Origin: Flavobacterium pokkalii
Lineage (GTDB): Bacteria; Bacteroidota; Bacteroidia; Flavobacteriales; Flavobacteriaceae
Direction: 5' to 3'
Length of the DNA: 64,000 bases
NCBI RefSeq assembly: GCF_014596575.1
Contig: NZ_NASZ01000015.1
Coordinates: 36,206 to 100,205 of the forward strand
Position 1 is the stretch's first letter. The number at the start of each line of letters is the position of its first letter. A model generated the notes under the pieces. It had not been told where the DNA came from. It saw only the letters and a list, made by a program, of their open reading frames with translations, and did no database searches. The translations under genes and the position numbers were made by a program. This document shows, piece by piece, positions 29,301 through 39,425 of this stretch.

Positions 29301-29537
29301 CTTCATGCCAATATAGCTAAAGATGAGTGTTTGCGATGCGGAAGCTTTGATATTGAATTTTCCGTCTAAATCGGTTTGGGTGCCTAGTTGAGTGCCTTTT
29401 ACTAAAACACTGACACCGGGTAAGGGAAAGCCTGTCTTGTCTAATACAGTTCCGCTTACGTTTCTTTCCTGAGAGTAAGAAAGTTGGAATATCAAAGCGA
29501 GTAGCAATGATAGAAATGCATTGAGTTTTGGTTTCAT
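26358..29537 (-). CDS. SusC/RagA family TonB-linked outer-membrane protein
   Basis: A 1059-residue receptor. A signal peptide (FLSLLLALIFQLSYSQ) is followed by a carboxypeptidase-regulatory-like domain at residues about 25-100 (GFPLPGVSVLVKGTQLGTQ). Then comes the plug domain (VEGVVVTALGIKRQKKALGYA; LYVIDGTPI; ATALYGSRAGRGAIIITTKKG) and a 22-strand-type barrel that ends in FGGVIKLSF-like GGVIKLSF. It imports a ligand across the outer membrane with TonB energy. The ligand is unknown because the operon has no catabolic gene. First of four genes on the minus strand. Confidence 0.95.
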   Translation of the reverse strand: MKPKLNAFLSLLLALIFQLSYSQERNVSGTVLDKTGFPLPGVSVLVKGTQLGTQTDLDGKFNIKASASQTLIFSYIGMKTQEKLASSTTISITLLEDAVELEGVVVTALGIKRQKKALGYASTTVNKDQITNVVTNNPFESLSGKVAGVDISAPVQPGSSTKVIIRGIGSITGTNQPLYVIDGTPINNSASGETSINRSYDAGSGINDIDPNNIETITFLKGAAATALYGSRAGRGAIIITTKKGKENQSKINIDFSTSLELSEVARIPHFQNSYGQGWSGLGYSQLPTGPGSSNENGSWGPAFNGEIRPWGTIYNNSQQIKPYVALKDNMKDFYKTGILNSNNINISQGGESSDFSLGFTRLKSDGVIPTSADAYLKNTLTFNGGVKNKKGAIRLSFTYSNKDQKAINTGQSDSAGEGDTFIPELLSVPRDISIVDLEDYKNNPFNTPSYYYTPYQSNPYWPLKENSTKILGNNIFGNTNFSYKITEHLNAVYQIGGNYRVENIKSHGAIVNFEEGSPQDLAETLEIAGGVTETRIERSEFDTFFNLNYDREITDKLKLNLLVGLNYNQRESNLLETLITGLGVPNFYELSNSANRPEVTQANTLRRYFGIYSQAELNYIDKFFLTLSGRKDKSSTLPINNNSYFYPAVSASGIVIDTDNTFLKLRGSFSKVANDTDPYQTELSFISGSADANFGDILSPIGGVSFFEASGILGNPNLKPEQTSEIEFGAEANLLNRRITLDASVYKRKTKDLIVKVPLDPSTGYTTKALNIGDVENKGIEVALGVKLIKEADFSWDINYTFTKNLNKVTKVLDDRRIDFGPFSSGITFSAAKGQPIGSYYGLVPKKNESGQYIADENTGLYIPSDDVQLLGNGQRKFIMGLQNTLKYKNISLSFALDWKQGGKMYSETKNQTYWTGNAIETTYNDRNTFIIPNSVIQTGDNTYEENTTPVALEDLYTYYSDNYNPATQGNFLIDKTFIRLRDLSLYYDIKKDFISKIGLSKFSIGVYGRNLFLWTPNNNSYVDPETTTFGNDLLSEFGEFAATPSQRSYGGVIKLSF

Positions 29538-29710
29538 TGATTGTAGGTTTTGGGTTCTTTATAGCAAAAATCTTAAATTCTTGTTAAATAACCTAATCTT
29601 AAAACGTATTTTTTTCACAAAAAAATTAAAAAATGTTATTATTGGTGGTTTTGGTTTTTTGTGTGCTTAAATTGTAGAAAATATTAAATTGAAAATTAAT
29701 GAATTAACAT

Positions 29711-29740
29711 TTGTAGAGTTGAAAATTATTTATACATTTG
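29711..29740 (+). promoter_or_regulatory. promoter of the str operon (rpsL)
   Basis: TTG at 29711-29713, a 19-nt spacer and TACATTTG at 29733-29740 match the Bacteroidota consensus very well. The rpsL start lies 54 nt beyond the -7 box. It leaves a leader of about 48 nt in which 29746-29760 (cccgtaaaaagcggg) is a small hairpin. Confidence 0.75.
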
Positions 29741-29794
29741 CAACCCCGTAAAAAGCGGGATTTATAATTTACATAATAATTTTTAGTATTAATT

Positions 29795-30178
29795 ATGCCA
29801 ACAATTCAACAATTAGTAAGAACAGGAAGAACTCAGATAACTAAGAAGAGTAAATCGGTTGCTTTAGATTCTTGCCCTCAACGAAGAGGAGTTTGTACGC
29901 GTGTTTACACTACTACACCAAAAAAACCAAACTCAGCGATGCGTAAAGTTGCTCGTGTGCGTTTGACTAATGGTAATGAGGTGAATGCTTACATTCCTGG
30001 AGAAGGTCACAATCTACAAGAGCACTCGATAGTATTAGTTAGGGGTGGAAGGGTAAAAGATTTACCAGGAGTTAGATACCACATCGTTCGTGGTGCGCTT
30101 GATACATCAGGTGTTGCCGGAAGAACGCAAAGAAGATCTAAGTATGGTGCTAAACGCCCAAAAGAAGCAAAAAAGTAA
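29795..30178 (+). CDS. rpsL: 30S ribosomal protein S12
   Basis: 127 residues of the decoding-centre protein. The [13 protein letters not shown] loop and the [14 protein letters not shown] segment, sites of streptomycin-resistance changes elsewhere, are wild-type in form. The lysine and the KDLPGV part look standard. First gene of the str operon, with a strong promoter upstream. Confidence 0.98.
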
Positions 30179-30181
30179 TTT

Positions 30182-30279
30182 AAAACGTTAAGAGTTTGAG
30201 GTTAGGAGTTAGGTGTTGAGATGAAGATGAATGTCGGAATCTGTAACACTGGCATTTAACAGATAACCCGTAACTTTTT
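30182..30279 (+). promoter_or_regulatory. structured rpsL-rpsG gap, possible S7 control site
   Basis: The rpsL-rpsG gap is 115 nt, long for this cluster. Pairings include ctgtaa with ttaacag (30241-30262, one bulge) and an outer ggtta (30200-30204) with taacc (30264-30268). The aaaacgtta at 30183-30191 could also pair with taactttt at 30271-30278. Each piece is weak alone. In Escherichia coli S7 represses its operon by binding this same junction, so a role is suggested, not shown. Confidence 0.35.
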
Positions 30280-30293
30280 ATTAAAAAAAAGAC

Positions 30294-30770
30294 ATGAGAA
30301 AAAGACAGGCTAAAAAAAGACCTCTTTTACCAGATCCAAGGTTTAATGACCAACTGGTAACGCGTTTCGTGAACAACTTAATGTGGGATGGTAAGAAATC
30401 TACTGCTTTTAAAGTTTTTTATGATGCTATTGATATCATTGAAACTAAAAAGCAAAATGACGAGAAAACTTCATTAGAAATTTGGAAAGATGCTTTAACT
30501 AACGTTATGCCTCACGTAGAAGTGCGTAGTCGTCGTGTTGGTGGTGCTACGTTCCAAATTCCAATGCAAATTCGACCAGACAGAAAAATTTCTATGGCAA
30601 TGAAATGGTTAATCCTTTATGCTAGAAGAAGAAATGAAAAGTCTATGGCGCAAAGATTGGCTTCTGAATGTTTAGCAGCAGCTAAAGAAGAAGGAGCAGC
30701 TGTTAAGAAAAGAATGGATACTCACAAAATGGCAGAAGCTAATAAAGCTTTCTCTCATTTTAGATTTTAA
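30294..30770 (+). CDS. rpsG: 30S ribosomal protein S7
   Basis: 158 residues, starting [17 protein letters not shown]. It nucleates the 30S head and contacts the E and P sites. The [16 protein letters not shown] segment is the conserved core. In several bacteria this protein also represses the str operon. It is followed after 10 nt by fusA. Confidence 0.98.
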   Translation: MRKRQAKKRPLLPDPRFNDQLVTRFVNNLMWDGKKSTAFKVFYDAIDIIETKKQNDEKTSLEIWKDALTNVMPHVEVRSRRVGGATFQIPMQIRPDRKISMAMKWLILYARRRNEKSMAQRLASECLAAAKEEGAAVKKRMDTHKMAEANKAFSHFRF

Positions 30771-30780
30771 TTCATAGGAA

Positions 30781-32937
30781 ATGGCTAGAGACTTAAAATA
30801 TACAAGAAATATAGGAATTGCGGCTCACATTGATGCTGGTAAAACAACAACAACGGAGCGTATTCTTTTTTATACAGGTAAATCACATAAAATTGGTGAG
30901 GTGCACGATGGTGCTGCAACAATGGACTGGATGGCACAAGAGCAAGAGAGAGGTATTACAATTACTTCTGCTGCTACAACTTGTGAGTGGAATTTCCCAA
31001 CTGAGCAAGGTAGATTGTTGCCAGATTCAAAACCATATCACTTTAATATTATTGATACTCCTGGGCACGTTGACTTTACTGTTGAGGTAAACCGTTCTTT
31101 ACGTGTATTGGATGGGTTGGTTTTCTTGTTTTCTGCTGTTGATGGTGTTGAACCTCAATCGGAAACTAACTGGAGACTTGCTGATCAGTACAGAGTTCCT
31201 CGTATGGGATTCGTAAATAAAATGGACCGTCAGGGGTCTAACTTCTTAGGAGTTTGTCAACAGGTTAAAGATATGTTGAAATCGAATGCGGTTGCTATTA
31301 CTTTGCCTATTGGTGATGAAGCTGATTTTAAAGGTATTGTTGACTTAGTTAAAAATCAGGCTATTGTATGGCATGATGAAACTCAAGGGGCTACTTTTGA
31401 TATCGTTGATATTCCTGCTGATATGGTGGATGATGTGAAGCATTATCGTTCTATTCTTATCGAAGAAATTGCTACTTATGATGAAAATCTTTTGGATAAG
31501 TACATGGAAGATGAGAACTCAATCACGGAGGAGGAAATTAACAATGCTTTAAGAGCTGCTACAATTGATATGGCGATCATTCCAATGCTTGCTGGTTCTT
31601 CTTTCAAAAATAAAGGGGTTCAATTTATGTTAGATGCAGTTTGTAAATATTTGCCATCTCCAATGGATAAAGAAGGTATCAGTGGAATTCATCCTGATGA
31701 TGCTGATTTATTAGAGGAAGATCAAACGCAAATTTTACGTCGTCCTGATGTAAAAGAGCCGTTCGCTGCTTTAGCATTTAAGATTGCTACTGATCCATTC
31801 GTAGGTCGTTTGGCTTTCTTCCGTGCTTATTCGGGAAGATTAGAGGCTGGTTCTTATGTTTTGAATACTCGTTCAGGTAATAAAGAGCGTATTTCTCGTA
31901 TCTACCAAATGCATGCTAATAAACAAAATCCAATCGAATATATTGAGGCTGGAGATATTGGAGCTGCTGTAGGATTTAAAGATATTAAAACTGGAGATAC
32001 ATTGTGTGATGAAAAGCACCCAATTATTCTTGAATCTATGAAATTCCCTGCGCCGGTAATTGGTATTGCTATTGAGCCAAAAACTAAAGCGGATGTGGAT
32101 AAAATGGGTATGGCTTTAGCTAAATTAGCTGAGGAGGATCCAACGTTTACAGTAAGAACTGACGAGGCTTCAGGTCAAACAATTATCTCGGGAATGGGAG
32201 AGTTGCACTTGGATATCTTGGTGGATCGTATGAAACGTGAATTTAAAGTTGAGGTAAATCAAGGTGAACCTCAGGTAGAATACAAAGAAGCGTTTACAAA
32301 AACTGCTCAACATAGAGAGGTTTATAAGAAACAATCTGGAGGTCGTGGTAAATTCGGTGATATCGTATTTAGAGTGGAGCCTGCTGATGAAGTTGATGGT
32401 AAACCATTTGTTGGATTACAATTTGTTAACGAAGTTAAAGGTGGTAACGTTCCTAAGGAATATATCCCTGCTGTTGAAAAAGGATTTAGAGAAGCTATGA
32501 AAACGGGTCCATTAGCTGGATACCAAGTAGATAGTTTGAAGGTAACTTTATTGGATGGTTCTTATCACCCAGTGGATTCTGATGCTCTTTCTTTTGAATT
32601 AGCTGCAAGAATGGGTTATAAAGAAGTTGCTAAAGCTGCTGGAGCTATTATTCTTGAGCCAATCATGAAAATGGAAGTTATTACTCCTGAAGAAAACATG
32701 GGGGATATCGTAGGTGATATCAACCGTCGTAGAGGTCAGGTTAATGATATGGGTGATAGAAATGGTGCTAAAACTATTAAAGCTGATGTGCCTTTATCAG
32801 AAATGTTTGGTTATGTAACTACATTAAGAACATTGTCTTCAGGAAGAGCAACTTCTACAATGGAGTTCTCTCACTATGCAGAAACACCTTCTAATATTTC
32901 AGAAGAAGTAATCAAAAAAGCAAAAGGAAACGCTTAA
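30781..32937 (+). CDS. fusA: elongation factor G
   Basis: A 718-residue translocation GTPase. G1 is [14 protein letters not shown] near residue 17-30, G2 holds [13 protein letters not shown]3 is DTPGHVDF and G4 is NKMDRQGSN. Domain IV has [15 protein letters not shown]. This is the main EF-G, since it sits in the str operon. A paralogue elsewhere cannot be judged. The usual tuf gene does not follow it here; rpsJ comes next after 11 nt. Confidence 0.98.
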   Translation: MARDLKYTRNIGIAAHIDAGKTTTTERILFYTGKSHKIGEVHDGAATMDWMAQEQERGITITSAATTCEWNFPTEQGRLLPDSKPYHFNIIDTPGHVDFTVEVNRSLRVLDGLVFLFSAVDGVEPQSETNWRLADQYRVPRMGFVNKMDRQGSNFLGVCQQVKDMLKSNAVAITLPIGDEADFKGIVDLVKNQAIVWHDETQGATFDIVDIPADMVDDVKHYRSILIEEIATYDENLLDKYMEDENSITEEEINNALRAATIDMAIIPMLAGSSFKNKGVQFMLDAVCKYLPSPMDKEGISGIHPDDADLLEEDQTQILRRPDVKEPFAALAFKIATDPFVGRLAFFRAYSGRLEAGSYVLNTRSGNKERISRIYQMHANKQNPIEYIEAGDIGAAVGFKDIKTGDTLCDEKHPIILESMKFPAPVIGIAIEPKTKADVDKMGMALAKLAEEDPTFTVRTDEASGQTIISGMGELHLDILVDRMKREFKVEVNQGEPQVEYKEAFTKTAQHREVYKKQSGGRGKFGDIVFRVEPADEVDGKPFVGLQFVNEVKGGNVPKEYIPAVEKGFREAMKTGPLAGYQVDSLKVTLLDGSYHPVDSDALSFELAARMGYKEVAKAAGAIILEPIMKMEVITPEENMGDIVGDINRRRGQVNDMGDRNGAKTIKADVPLSEMFGYVTTLRTLSSGRATSTMEFSHYAETPSNISEEVIKKAKGNA

Positions 32938-32948
32938 TCTTTAAGAAA

Positions 32949-33254
32949 ATGAGTCAAAAAATCAGAATAAAATTAAAATCTTACGATCATATGTTGGTAG
33001 ATAAGTCTGCTGAAAAGATTGTAAAAACGGTTAAGACTACCGGAGCAGTGGTAACAGGGCCAATTCCTTTGCCAACTCACAAAAAATTATTTACAGTATT
33101 GCGTTCTCCGCACGTAAATAAAAAAGCCAGAGAGCAATTTGAAGTAATGTCATATAAGAGATTAATTGATATTTATTCATCTTCATCTAAAACTATCGAT
33201 GCTTTAATGAAATTAGAATTGCCTAGTGGAGTTGAAGTAGAAATCAAAGTTTAA
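32949..33254 (+). CDS. rpsJ: 30S ribosomal protein S10
   Basis: 101 residues, with the [21 protein letters not shown] start and the [30 protein letters not shown] loop (in two halves) that reaches the 30S head. S10 is also NusE in antitermination, and this function is expected to be kept. It ends the str part. The next gene, rplC, lies 154 nt further on with its own promoter. Confidence 0.98.
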
Positions 33255-33276
33255 GTTTTTTTTCAAGAGTAAATTA

Positions 33277-33381
33277 GAGCACTTCGTTTAAGTGAAAAGT
33301 TTTTTTGGATTGTGTGTAAATAAGTTATACTTTTGCACCACTTTTAAAAACAGCTCACTTAAACGAATGTGTTCTGTTTTT
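33277..33381 (+). promoter_or_regulatory. long-range inverted repeat around the rplC promoter (terminator or attenuator)
   Basis: The arm 33277-33295 (begins gagcacttcg) pairs with 33355-33374, giving 13 unbroken pairs, a one-base bulge and six more with a single GU. A T run (33376-33380) follows. The 59-nt loop contains the rplC promoter. Only transcripts coming from the rpsJ side hold both arms. Transcripts from the inner promoter carry the right arm alone. Confidence 0.6.
33304..33335 (+). promoter_or_regulatory. promoter of the S10-spc-alpha part (rplC)
   Basis: TTTG at 33304-33307, a 20-nt spacer and TACTTTTG at 33328-33335 fit the Bacteroidota consensus. It would give the rplC to rplQ genes a start independent of the str operon, with a leader of about 65 nt. 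Confidence 0.7.
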
Positions 33382-33408
33382 ATATTTAATAATTAATAAT
33401 TAATATTT

Positions 33409-34026
33409 ATGTCTGGGTTAATTGGTAGAAAAATCGGCATGACTAGTCTTTTTGATGAGAACGGGAAGAATATTCCTTGTACTGTTATTGAGGCAGGTCC
33501 ATGTGTTGTTACCCAAGTCAGAACCAACGAGGTTGACGGGTATGAAGCGTTGCAACTTGGTTTCGATGACAAAAACGAGAAACATTCCACTAAAGCGGCT
33601 TTAGGTCACTTTAAAAAAGCAGGAACTGTTGCTAAGAAAAAAGTCGTTGAATTCAAAGAATTTGCAACTGAACAAAAATTAGGGGATCTTATTGATGTTT
33701 CTATTTTTGAAGAAGGAGAATTTGTGGATGTGCAAGGTGTCTCTAAAGGTAAAGGTTTTCAAGGTGTTGTTAAACGTCACGGATTTGGTGGTGTTGGACA
33801 AGCGACACATGGTCAACATAACCGTTTGAGAGCACCAGGTTCTGTAGGGGCTTCTTCTTATCCATCTAGAGTATTCAAAGGAATGCGTATGGCTGGAAGA
33901 ACAGGAGGAGAAAATGTAAAAGTTCAAAACCTTAGAGTTTTAAAAGTAGTGGCTGATAAAAACCTACTTGTTGTTAAAGGATGTGTTCCTGGGCATAAAG
34001 ACTCTTATGTAATCATTCAGAAGTAA
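33409..34026 (+). CDS. rplC: 50S ribosomal protein L3
   Basis: 205 residues. [18 protein letters not shown] is the usual start, and the loop [18 protein letters not shown] reaches toward the peptidyl-transferase centre. Its stop shares a base with the rplD start (TAATG), so translation of the two is probably coupled. First gene behind the inner promoter. Confidence 0.98.
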   Translation: MSGLIGRKIGMTSLFDENGKNIPCTVIEAGPCVVTQVRTNEVDGYEALQLGFDDKNEKHSTKAALGHFKKAGTVAKKKVVEFKEFATEQKLGDLIDVSIFEEGEFVDVQGVSKGKGFQGVVKRHGFGGVGQATHGQHNRLRAPGSVGASSYPSRVFKGMRMAGRTGGENVKVQNLRVLKVVADKNLLVVKGCVPGHKDSYVIIQK

Positions 34027-34655
34027 TGGAAGTAAAAGTATTAGATATCAACGGAAAAGATACTGGAAGAAAAGTGCAACTTTCTGATTCAGTATTCGCA
34101 ATTGAGCCTAACAATCACGCGGTATATCTTGATGTAAAGCAATATCTTGCTAATCAAAGACAAGGAACTCATAAAGCTAAAGAAAGAGCTGAAGTTGCCG
34201 GAAGTACACGTAAGATTAAAAAACAAAAAGGTACTGGTACTGCTCGTGCGGGATCTGCTAAATCACCTGTTTTTAAAGGTGGAGGTACTATTTTTGGGCC
34301 TAGACCAAGAAGTTATTCGTTTAAATTGAATAAGAGCTTGAAACGTTTGGCTAGAAAGTCTGCGTTTTCTATCAAGGCAAAAGAATCGAACATTATTGTT
34401 CTTGAAGACTTTAATTTTGAAACTCCAAGCACTAAAAATTTCATTAACGTTTTGAAAGCTTTAGAGTTAGAAAATAAAAAATCATTATTTGTGTTGGGTG
34501 ATACCAATAAAAATGTATATTTGTCGTCACGCAATTTAAAAGCTTCTAATGTTGTAAATAATTCAGAATTAAGCACTTATGCTATTTTGAATGCAAATAA
34601 TTTAGTGCTTTTAGAGAGTTCTTTGGAAGTAATTGAAGAAAATTTAAGTAAATAA
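34026..34655 (+). CDS. rplD: 50S ribosomal protein L4
   Basis: 209 residues. The exit-tunnel loop [23 protein letters not shown] (in two parts, [12 protein letters not shown] and [10 protein letters not shown]) is present, with the [11 protein letters not shown] segment after it. In Escherichia coli L4 represses its own operon both by attenuation and translationally. It overlaps rplC by one base. Confidence 0.97.
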   Translation: MEVKVLDINGKDTGRKVQLSDSVFAIEPNNHAVYLDVKQYLANQRQGTHKAKERAEVAGSTRKIKKQKGTGTARAGSAKSPVFKGGGTIFGPRPRSYSFKLNKSLKRLARKSAFSIKAKESNIIVLEDFNFETPSTKNFINVLKALELENKKSLFVLGDTNKNVYLSSRNLKASNVVNNSELSTYAILNANNLVLLESSLEVIEENLSK

Positions 34656-34661
34656 TAGGAT

Positions 34662-34952
34662 ATGAGTATCATAATTAAACCTATAGTAACGGAAAAAATA
34701 ACCAAAGAAAGTGAAGTTTTAAACCGTTTTGGATTTGTAGTTGACAAAAAAGCTAACAAAGTTGAAATTAAGAAAGCTGTTGAGGCTGCTTACGGAGTAA
34801 ACGTTGTGAGTGTTAACACAATTAATGTAAGACCGGATAGAACTACAAAATACACTAAAAGTGGTTTAATCAGTGGAAAGACAAATGCTTATAAAAAAGC
34901 AATTGTTCAAGTACAAGAAGGAGAAACAATTGATTTTTACAACAATATCTAA
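34662..34952 (+). CDS. rplW: 50S ribosomal protein L23
   Basis: 96 residues at the exit of the peptide tunnel, where trigger factor and SRP bind. IIKPIVTEKITKESE at the start and the ANKVEIKKAVEAAYGVNVVSVNT core are typical. The C-terminal GKTNAYKKAIVQVQEGETIDFY is normal. It lies 6 nt behind rplD. Confidence 0.97.
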   Translation: MSIIIKPIVTEKITKESEVLNRFGFVVDKKANKVEIKKAVEAAYGVNVVSVNTINVRPDRTTKYTKSGLISGKTNAYKKAIVQVQEGETIDFYNNI

Positions 34953-34961
34953 GATATAACA

Positions 34962-35786
34962 ATGTCAGTAAGAAAATTAAAACCTATTACCGCAGGTCAG
35001 CGATTTAGAGTTGTGAATGGTTATGACGCCATTACAACTGATAAGCCGGAACGCTCTTTGATAGCGCCGATAAAAAACTCTGGAGGTAGAAATAGTCAAG
35101 GAAAGATGACCATGCGTTACACGGGTGGTGGTCACAAGCAGAGATATCGTATTATTGATTTCAAAAGAACTAAAGATGGAATTCCAGCTACAGTGAAATC
35201 AATCGAGTACGATCCAAACAGAACTGCTTTTATTGCTTTATTAGCTTATGCTGATGGAGAAAAAACATACGTAATTGCTCAAAATGGATTGAAAGTAGGT
35301 CAGAAATTAGTTTCTGGTGCTGAAGCTCAACCTGAAATTGGCAACACTTTGCCATTGAGCAGAATTCCTTTAGGAACTGTAATCTCTTGTATTGAGTTAC
35401 GTCCAGGTCAGGGAGCTGTTATTGCTCGTTCAGCTGGTACATTTGCTCAATTAATGGCAAGAGACGGAAAATATGCTACAATTAAAATGCCTTCTGGAGA
35501 AACAAGATTAATCTTGTTGACTTGTTCAGCTACAATTGGAGCAGTATCTAACTCTGATCATCAGTTAGTAGTATCTGGTAAAGCAGGTAGAACAAGATGG
35601 TTAGGTAGAAGACCAAGAACAAGACCAGTAGCGATGAACCCTGTTGATCACCCAATGGGAGGTGGTGAAGGTCGTTCTTCTGGAGGACATCCACGTTCAA
35701 GAAATGGAGTACCAGCTAAAGGTTATAGAACTCGTTCTCCGAAAAATCCGAGTAATAAGTATATCGTAGAACGTAGAAAGAAATAA
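34962..35786 (+). CDS. rplB: 50S ribosomal protein L2
   Basis: 274 residues. The peptidyl-transferase-side signature [15 protein letters not shown] is present with the histidine, as is the [21 protein letters not shown] region in the N-terminal domain. Length and order are normal. Confidence 0.98.
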   Translation: MSVRKLKPITAGQRFRVVNGYDAITTDKPERSLIAPIKNSGGRNSQGKMTMRYTGGGHKQRYRIIDFKRTKDGIPATVKSIEYDPNRTAFIALLAYADGEKTYVIAQNGLKVGQKLVSGAEAQPEIGNTLPLSRIPLGTVISCIELRPGQGAVIARSAGTFAQLMARDGKYATIKMPSGETRLILLTCSATIGAVSNSDHQLVVSGKAGRTRWLGRRPRTRPVAMNPVDHPMGGGEGRSSGGHPRSRNGVPAKGYRTRSPKNPSNKYIVERRKK

Positions 35787-35793
35787 TTAAGAT

Positions 35794-36072
35794 ATGGCAC
35801 GTTCATTAAAAAAAGGACCTTTCGTTCATTATAAATTAGAGAAGAAAGTTGAAGAAAACATCGCAGGTGGAAACAAAGGAGTGGTAAAGACTTGGTCTAG
35901 AGCTTCTATGATTACTCCTGACTTTGTTGGGCAAACTATCGCAGTTCATAACGGTCGTCAATTTGTACCTGTTTACGTAACTGAAAACATGGTAGGACAT
36001 AAATTAGGAGAATTTTCACCAACTAGATCTTTTAGAGGTCATGCTGGAGCAAAAAATAAAGGTAAAAAATAA
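35794..36072 (+). CDS. rpsS: 30S ribosomal protein S19
   Basis: 92 residues of the 30S head. Standard start [18 protein letters not shown] and the conserved [18 protein letters not shown]. 7 nt behind rplB. Confidence 0.98.
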   Translation: MARSLKKGPFVHYKLEKKVEENIAGGNKGVVKTWSRASMITPDFVGQTIAVHNGRQFVPVYVTENMVGHKLGEFSPTRSFRGHAGAKNKGKK

Positions 36073-36080
36073 AAGAAGCA

Positions 36081-36491
36081 ATGGGAGTTCGTAAAAGAGA
36101 AACAGCAGATGCGAGAAAAGAGGCTAATAAGTCTATTGCTTTCGCAAAATTGAATAACTGCCCTACTTCACCTAGAAAAATGCGCTTAGTAGCGGACTTG
36201 GTAAGAGGTCAGAAGGTAGAAAAAGCACTTAACATTTTGAAATTCAGCTCTAAAGAAGCGTCAAGAAAATTAGAAAAACTATTATTATCTGCAATCAACA
36301 ACTGGGAGCAAAAAAATAGTGAAGCTAGTTTAGAAGAAGCTGGATTATTTGTTAAAGAGATCAGAGTAGATGGTGGAATGATGTTGAAAAGACTTCGTCC
36401 GGCTCCACAAGGTCGTGCACACAGAATCAGAAAACGTTCTAATCACGTAACAATCGTGTTAGGAGCTATTAATAACACACAAGCAAATTAA
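36081..36491 (+). CDS. rplV: 50S ribosomal protein L22
   Basis: 136 residues. The hairpin [20 protein letters not shown] reaches into the exit tunnel, where macrolide-resistance changes fall elsewhere. The N-terminal extension [18 protein letters not shown] is longer than in Escherichia coli, common in Bacteroidota. Confidence 0.97.
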   Translation: MGVRKRETADARKEANKSIAFAKLNNCPTSPRKMRLVADLVRGQKVEKALNILKFSSKEASRKLEKLLLSAINNWEQKNSEASLEEAGLFVKEIRVDGGMMLKRLRPAPQGRAHRIRKRSNHVTIVLGAINNTQAN

Positions 36492-36498
36492 TAACAAG

Positions 36499-37248
36499 AT
36501 GGGACAAAAGACAAATCCAATTGGAAATAGACTTGGTATCATCAGAGGATGGGACTCAAACTGGTATGGTGGAAATGATTACGGTGATAAATTAGCCGAA
36601 GATCACAAAATCAGAAAGTATGTTCATGCTCGTTTATCAAAAGCTAGTGTATCTAAAGTAATTATCGAGAGAACTTTAAAACTTGTAACCGTTACTATCA
36701 CTACGGCTCGTCCAGGTATCATCATTGGTAAAGGAGGTCAAGAGGTAGACAAGTTGAAAGAGGAGCTTAAGAAAATTACTGACAAAGAGGTTCAAATCAA
36801 CATCTTTGAAATTAAAAGACCTGAGTTAGATGCTTATTTAGTTGCAACAAGCATCGCTCGTCAAATCGAAAGCCGTATTTCTTACAGACGTGCAATCAAA
36901 ATGGCTATTGCTGCTTCTATGCGTATGAACGCTGAAGGTATCAAAGTTTTGATTTCTGGTCGTTTGAATGGTGCTGAGATGGCACGTTCTGAAGGTTTCA
37001 AAGAAGGAAGAATTCCTTTGTCAACTTTCAGAGCTGATATTGATTATGCACTTGCTGAAGCACATACTACTTATGGTAGAATGGGTATCAAAGTGTGGAT
37101 CATGAAAGGTGAGGTTTACGGAAAGAGAGAATTATCTCCTCTAGCTGGAATGGATAAAAAACAATCTGGTGGTAAAGGTGGTGATGCTCCTCGTGGAAAA
37201 TCTAACTTTTCAAAAGGTGGTAAATCAGACGCTCGTAAAAGAAAGTAA
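36499..37248 (+). CDS. rpsC: 30S ribosomal protein S3
   Basis: 249 residues. The KH domain carries the [18 protein letters not shown] loop, followed by the S3 C-terminal domain ([20 protein letters not shown]). The protein ends in a lysine-glycine-serine-rich tail ([20 protein letters not shown]), longer than in many species. Acts at the mRNA entry of the 30S subunit. Confidence 0.98.
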   Translation: MGQKTNPIGNRLGIIRGWDSNWYGGNDYGDKLAEDHKIRKYVHARLSKASVSKVIIERTLKLVTVTITTARPGIIIGKGGQEVDKLKEELKKITDKEVQINIFEIKRPELDAYLVATSIARQIESRISYRRAIKMAIAASMRMNAEGIKVLISGRLNGAEMARSEGFKEGRIPLSTFRADIDYALAEAHTTYGRMGIKVWIMKGEVYGKRELSPLAGMDKKQSGGKGGDAPRGKSNFSKGGKSDARKRK

Positions 37249-37266
37249 TTTTTAAATTAAAGAAAA

Positions 37267-37692
37267 ATGTTACAGCCTAAAAGAACAAAATACCGTAAGG
37301 TACAAAAAGGTAGAATGAAAGGGAATGCTCAAAGAGGGCATGAACTTTCAAACGGAATGTTTGGTATTAAATCTGTTCACGAAGATGGTGCGTTTCTTAC
37401 TTCACGTCAAATCGAGGCGGCTCGTATCGCAGCTACTCGTTACATGAAGAGAGAGGGACAATTATGGATTAAAATATTTCCAGATAAACCAATCACAAAG
37501 AAACCTCTAGAGGTACGTATGGGTAAAGGAAAAGGAGCCGTAGAATACTGGGCTGCTGTTGTTAAACCTGGAAGAATTATGTTTGAAGTTGGTGGAGTTC
37601 CATTATCAGTAGCAAAAGAGGCTTTACGTCTTGCAGCTCAAAAACTACCAGTTAAAACTAAATTTGTTGTTGCTAGAGATTTCGAAGCATAA
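37267..37692 (+). CDS. rplP: 50S ribosomal protein L16
   Basis: 141 residues, beginning [19 protein letters not shown]. The conserved [19 protein letters not shown] and [18 protein letters not shown] segments bind near the A site. Normal length. Confidence 0.98.
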   Translation: MLQPKRTKYRKVQKGRMKGNAQRGHELSNGMFGIKSVHEDGAFLTSRQIEAARIAATRYMKREGQLWIKIFPDKPITKKPLEVRMGKGKGAVEYWAAVVKPGRIMFEVGGVPLSVAKEALRLAAQKLPVKTKFVVARDFEA

Positions 37693-37704
37693 TTTTATAT
37701 TATT

Positions 37705-37896
37705 ATGAAACAATCAGAAATAAAAGGTCTTTCTGCAGCACAGTTGCAAGAGAATCTTAGCCAAGCTAAGAAAGCTTATGCTAACCTAAAATTAGCTCAC
37801 GCTATATCTCCAATTGAGAATCCATTACAAATTAGAGTATTGAGAAGATCAATTGCTAGATTAGCTACAGAGCTTACTAAAAGAGAGTTGCAATAA
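37705..37896 (+). CDS. rpmC: 50S ribosomal protein L29
   Basis: 63 residues, a two-helix protein next to the tunnel exit. [18 protein letters not shown] and the [18 protein letters not shown] second helix are typical. Confidence 0.96.
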   Translation: MKQSEIKGLSAAQLQENLSQAKKAYANLKLAHAISPIENPLQIRVLRRSIARLATELTKRELQ

Positions 37897-37913
37897 TTTG
37901 TAATCTGCGAAAG

Positions 37914-38171
37914 ATGGAAAAAAGAAATTTAAGAAAAGAAAGAATTGGGGTTGTTACTTCAAACAAAATGGATAAATCTATTGTTGTTTCTCAAGTAACG
38001 AGAGTAAAACACCCATTATACGGAAAGTTCGTATTGAAAACAAAGAAATTTGTTGCACATGACGAAACAAACGACTGTAACATTGGAGATACTGTAAGAA
38101 TTAGCGAAACGCGTCCTTTAAGTAAATCAAAATGTTGGAGATTAGTTGAAATCCTAGAAAGAGCTAAATAA
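37914..38171 (+). CDS. rpsQ: 30S ribosomal protein S17
   Basis: 85 residues. [19 protein letters not shown] and the [20 protein letters not shown] ending are the family core. It is 2 nt before rplN, an almost overlapping pair. Confidence 0.97.
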   Translation: MEKRNLRKERIGVVTSNKMDKSIVVSQVTRVKHPLYGKFVLKTKKFVAHDETNDCNIGDTVRISETRPLSKSKCWRLVEILERAK

Positions 38172-38173
38172 TT

Positions 38174-38542
38174 ATGGTACAACAAGAATCAAGACTAAAA
38201 GTAGCAGATAACACTGGAGCTAAAGAAGTTTTAACTATCCGTGTTTTAGGAGGTACTAAAAGAAGATATGCCTCTGTTGGTGATAAGATTGTAGTATCTA
38301 TTAAAGATTCAACTCCAAACGGAAACGTAAAAAAAGGAGCTGTTTCAACTGCAGTTGTTGTACGTACCAAAAAAGAAGTGAGAAGAGCTGATGGTTCTTA
38401 CATCCGTTTCGATGATAATGCTTGTGTTCTTTTGAATGCAGCAGGAGAAATGAGAGGAACTCGTGTTTTTGGTCCGGTAGCAAGAGAACTTCGTGAAAAA
38501 CAATTCATGAAAATTGTATCATTAGCACCAGAAGTGCTTTAA
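38174..38542 (+). CDS. rplN: 50S ribosomal protein L14
   Basis: 122 residues. [19 protein letters not shown] start and [24 protein letters not shown] end, as in all bacteria. Sits at the subunit bridge B8. Confidence 0.98.
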   Translation: MVQQESRLKVADNTGAKEVLTIRVLGGTKRRYASVGDKIVVSIKDSTPNGNVKKGAVSTAVVVRTKKEVRRADGSYIRFDDNACVLLNAAGEMRGTRVFGPVARELREKQFMKIVSLAPEVL

Positions 38543-38553
38543 TTCGTTATAAG

Positions 38554-38868
38554 ATGATAAAGCTAAAAATAAAATCAGGTGACATCGTTAGAGTAATCGC
38601 TGGAGACCATAAAGGTGCTGAAGGTAAAGTTCTAAGTGTTAACCGTGAGAATAACAAAGCGATTGTAGAAGGTGTAAACTTGGTTTCTAAACACACGAAA
38701 CCAAGTGCTAAAAATCCTCAAGGAGGAATCGTTAAGAAAGAAGCTCCTATCCAAATTTCTAACATCTCTTTAATTGATCCTAAAACTAAGGAAACAACAA
38801 GAGTAGGTGTAAGAGTTGAAGGAGATAAGAAAGTAAGATTTTCAAAAAAATCTAATCAAGTACTATAG
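38554..38868 (+). CDS. rplX: 50S ribosomal protein L24
   Basis: 104 residues with a KOW motif ([20 protein letters not shown]) and the [18 protein letters not shown] loop. Assembly-initiating protein of the large subunit. Its end is 2 nt from rplE. Confidence 0.97.
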   Translation: MIKLKIKSGDIVRVIAGDHKGAEGKVLSVNRENNKAIVEGVNLVSKHTKPSAKNPQGGIVKKEAPIQISNISLIDPKTKETTRVGVRVEGDKKVRFSKKSNQVL

Positions 38869-38870
38869 TA

Positions 38871-39422
38871 ATGGCGTATATACCTAGATTAAAAGAGGAG
38901 TATAAGAACAGAGTAATCTCTGCTCTTACAGAAGAATTCGGTTATAAAAACGTAATGCAAGTTCCTAAATTGGAAAAAATCGTTTTGAGCCGTGGAGTTG
39001 GTGCAGCTGTATCTGACAAAAAATTAATCGACTATGCAGTTGATGAATTAACTAAGATCACTGGACAAAAAGCAGTTTCTACAATCTCTAAGAAAGACGT
39101 TGCTTCTTTCAAATTGAGAAAAGGAATGCCTATTGGAGCAAAAGTTACTTTGCGTGGAGAAAGAATGTATGAGTTCTTAGATAGATTGATTACTTCAGCT
39201 TTACCACGTGTAAGAGATTTTAACGGTATCAAAGCTACTGGTTTTGATGGAAGAGGAAACTACAATCTTGGAGTTTTAGAGCAAATCATTTTCCCAGAAA
39301 TTGATATTGACAAAGTGAACAAGATTTCAGGAATGGATATCACTTTTGTTACTACTGCTCAAACAGATAAAGAAGCAAAGTCATTATTGGCTGAATTAGG
39401 TTTACCTTTTAAAAAGAATTAA
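38871..39422 (+). CDS. rplE: 50S ribosomal protein L5
   Basis: 183 residues. The core has [21 protein letters not shown] and [20 protein letters not shown]. It binds 5S rRNA. Normal length. rpsN begins 3 nt after its stop. Confidence 0.97.
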   Translation: MAYIPRLKEEYKNRVISALTEEFGYKNVMQVPKLEKIVLSRGVGAAVSDKKLIDYAVDELTKITGQKAVSTISKKDVASFKLRKGMPIGAKVTLRGERMYEFLDRLITSALPRVRDFNGIKATGFDGRGNYNLGVLEQIIFPEIDIDKVNKISGMDITFVTTAQTDKEAKSLLAELGLPFKKN

Positions 39423-39425
39423 GAC

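Noticed and set aside
29538..29710. susC promoter in the divergent region
   Set aside because: No exact TAnnTTTG box on the minus strand; the best candidate (gattttttg-like at 29565-29572) has a mismatch in the TA and no -33 partner.
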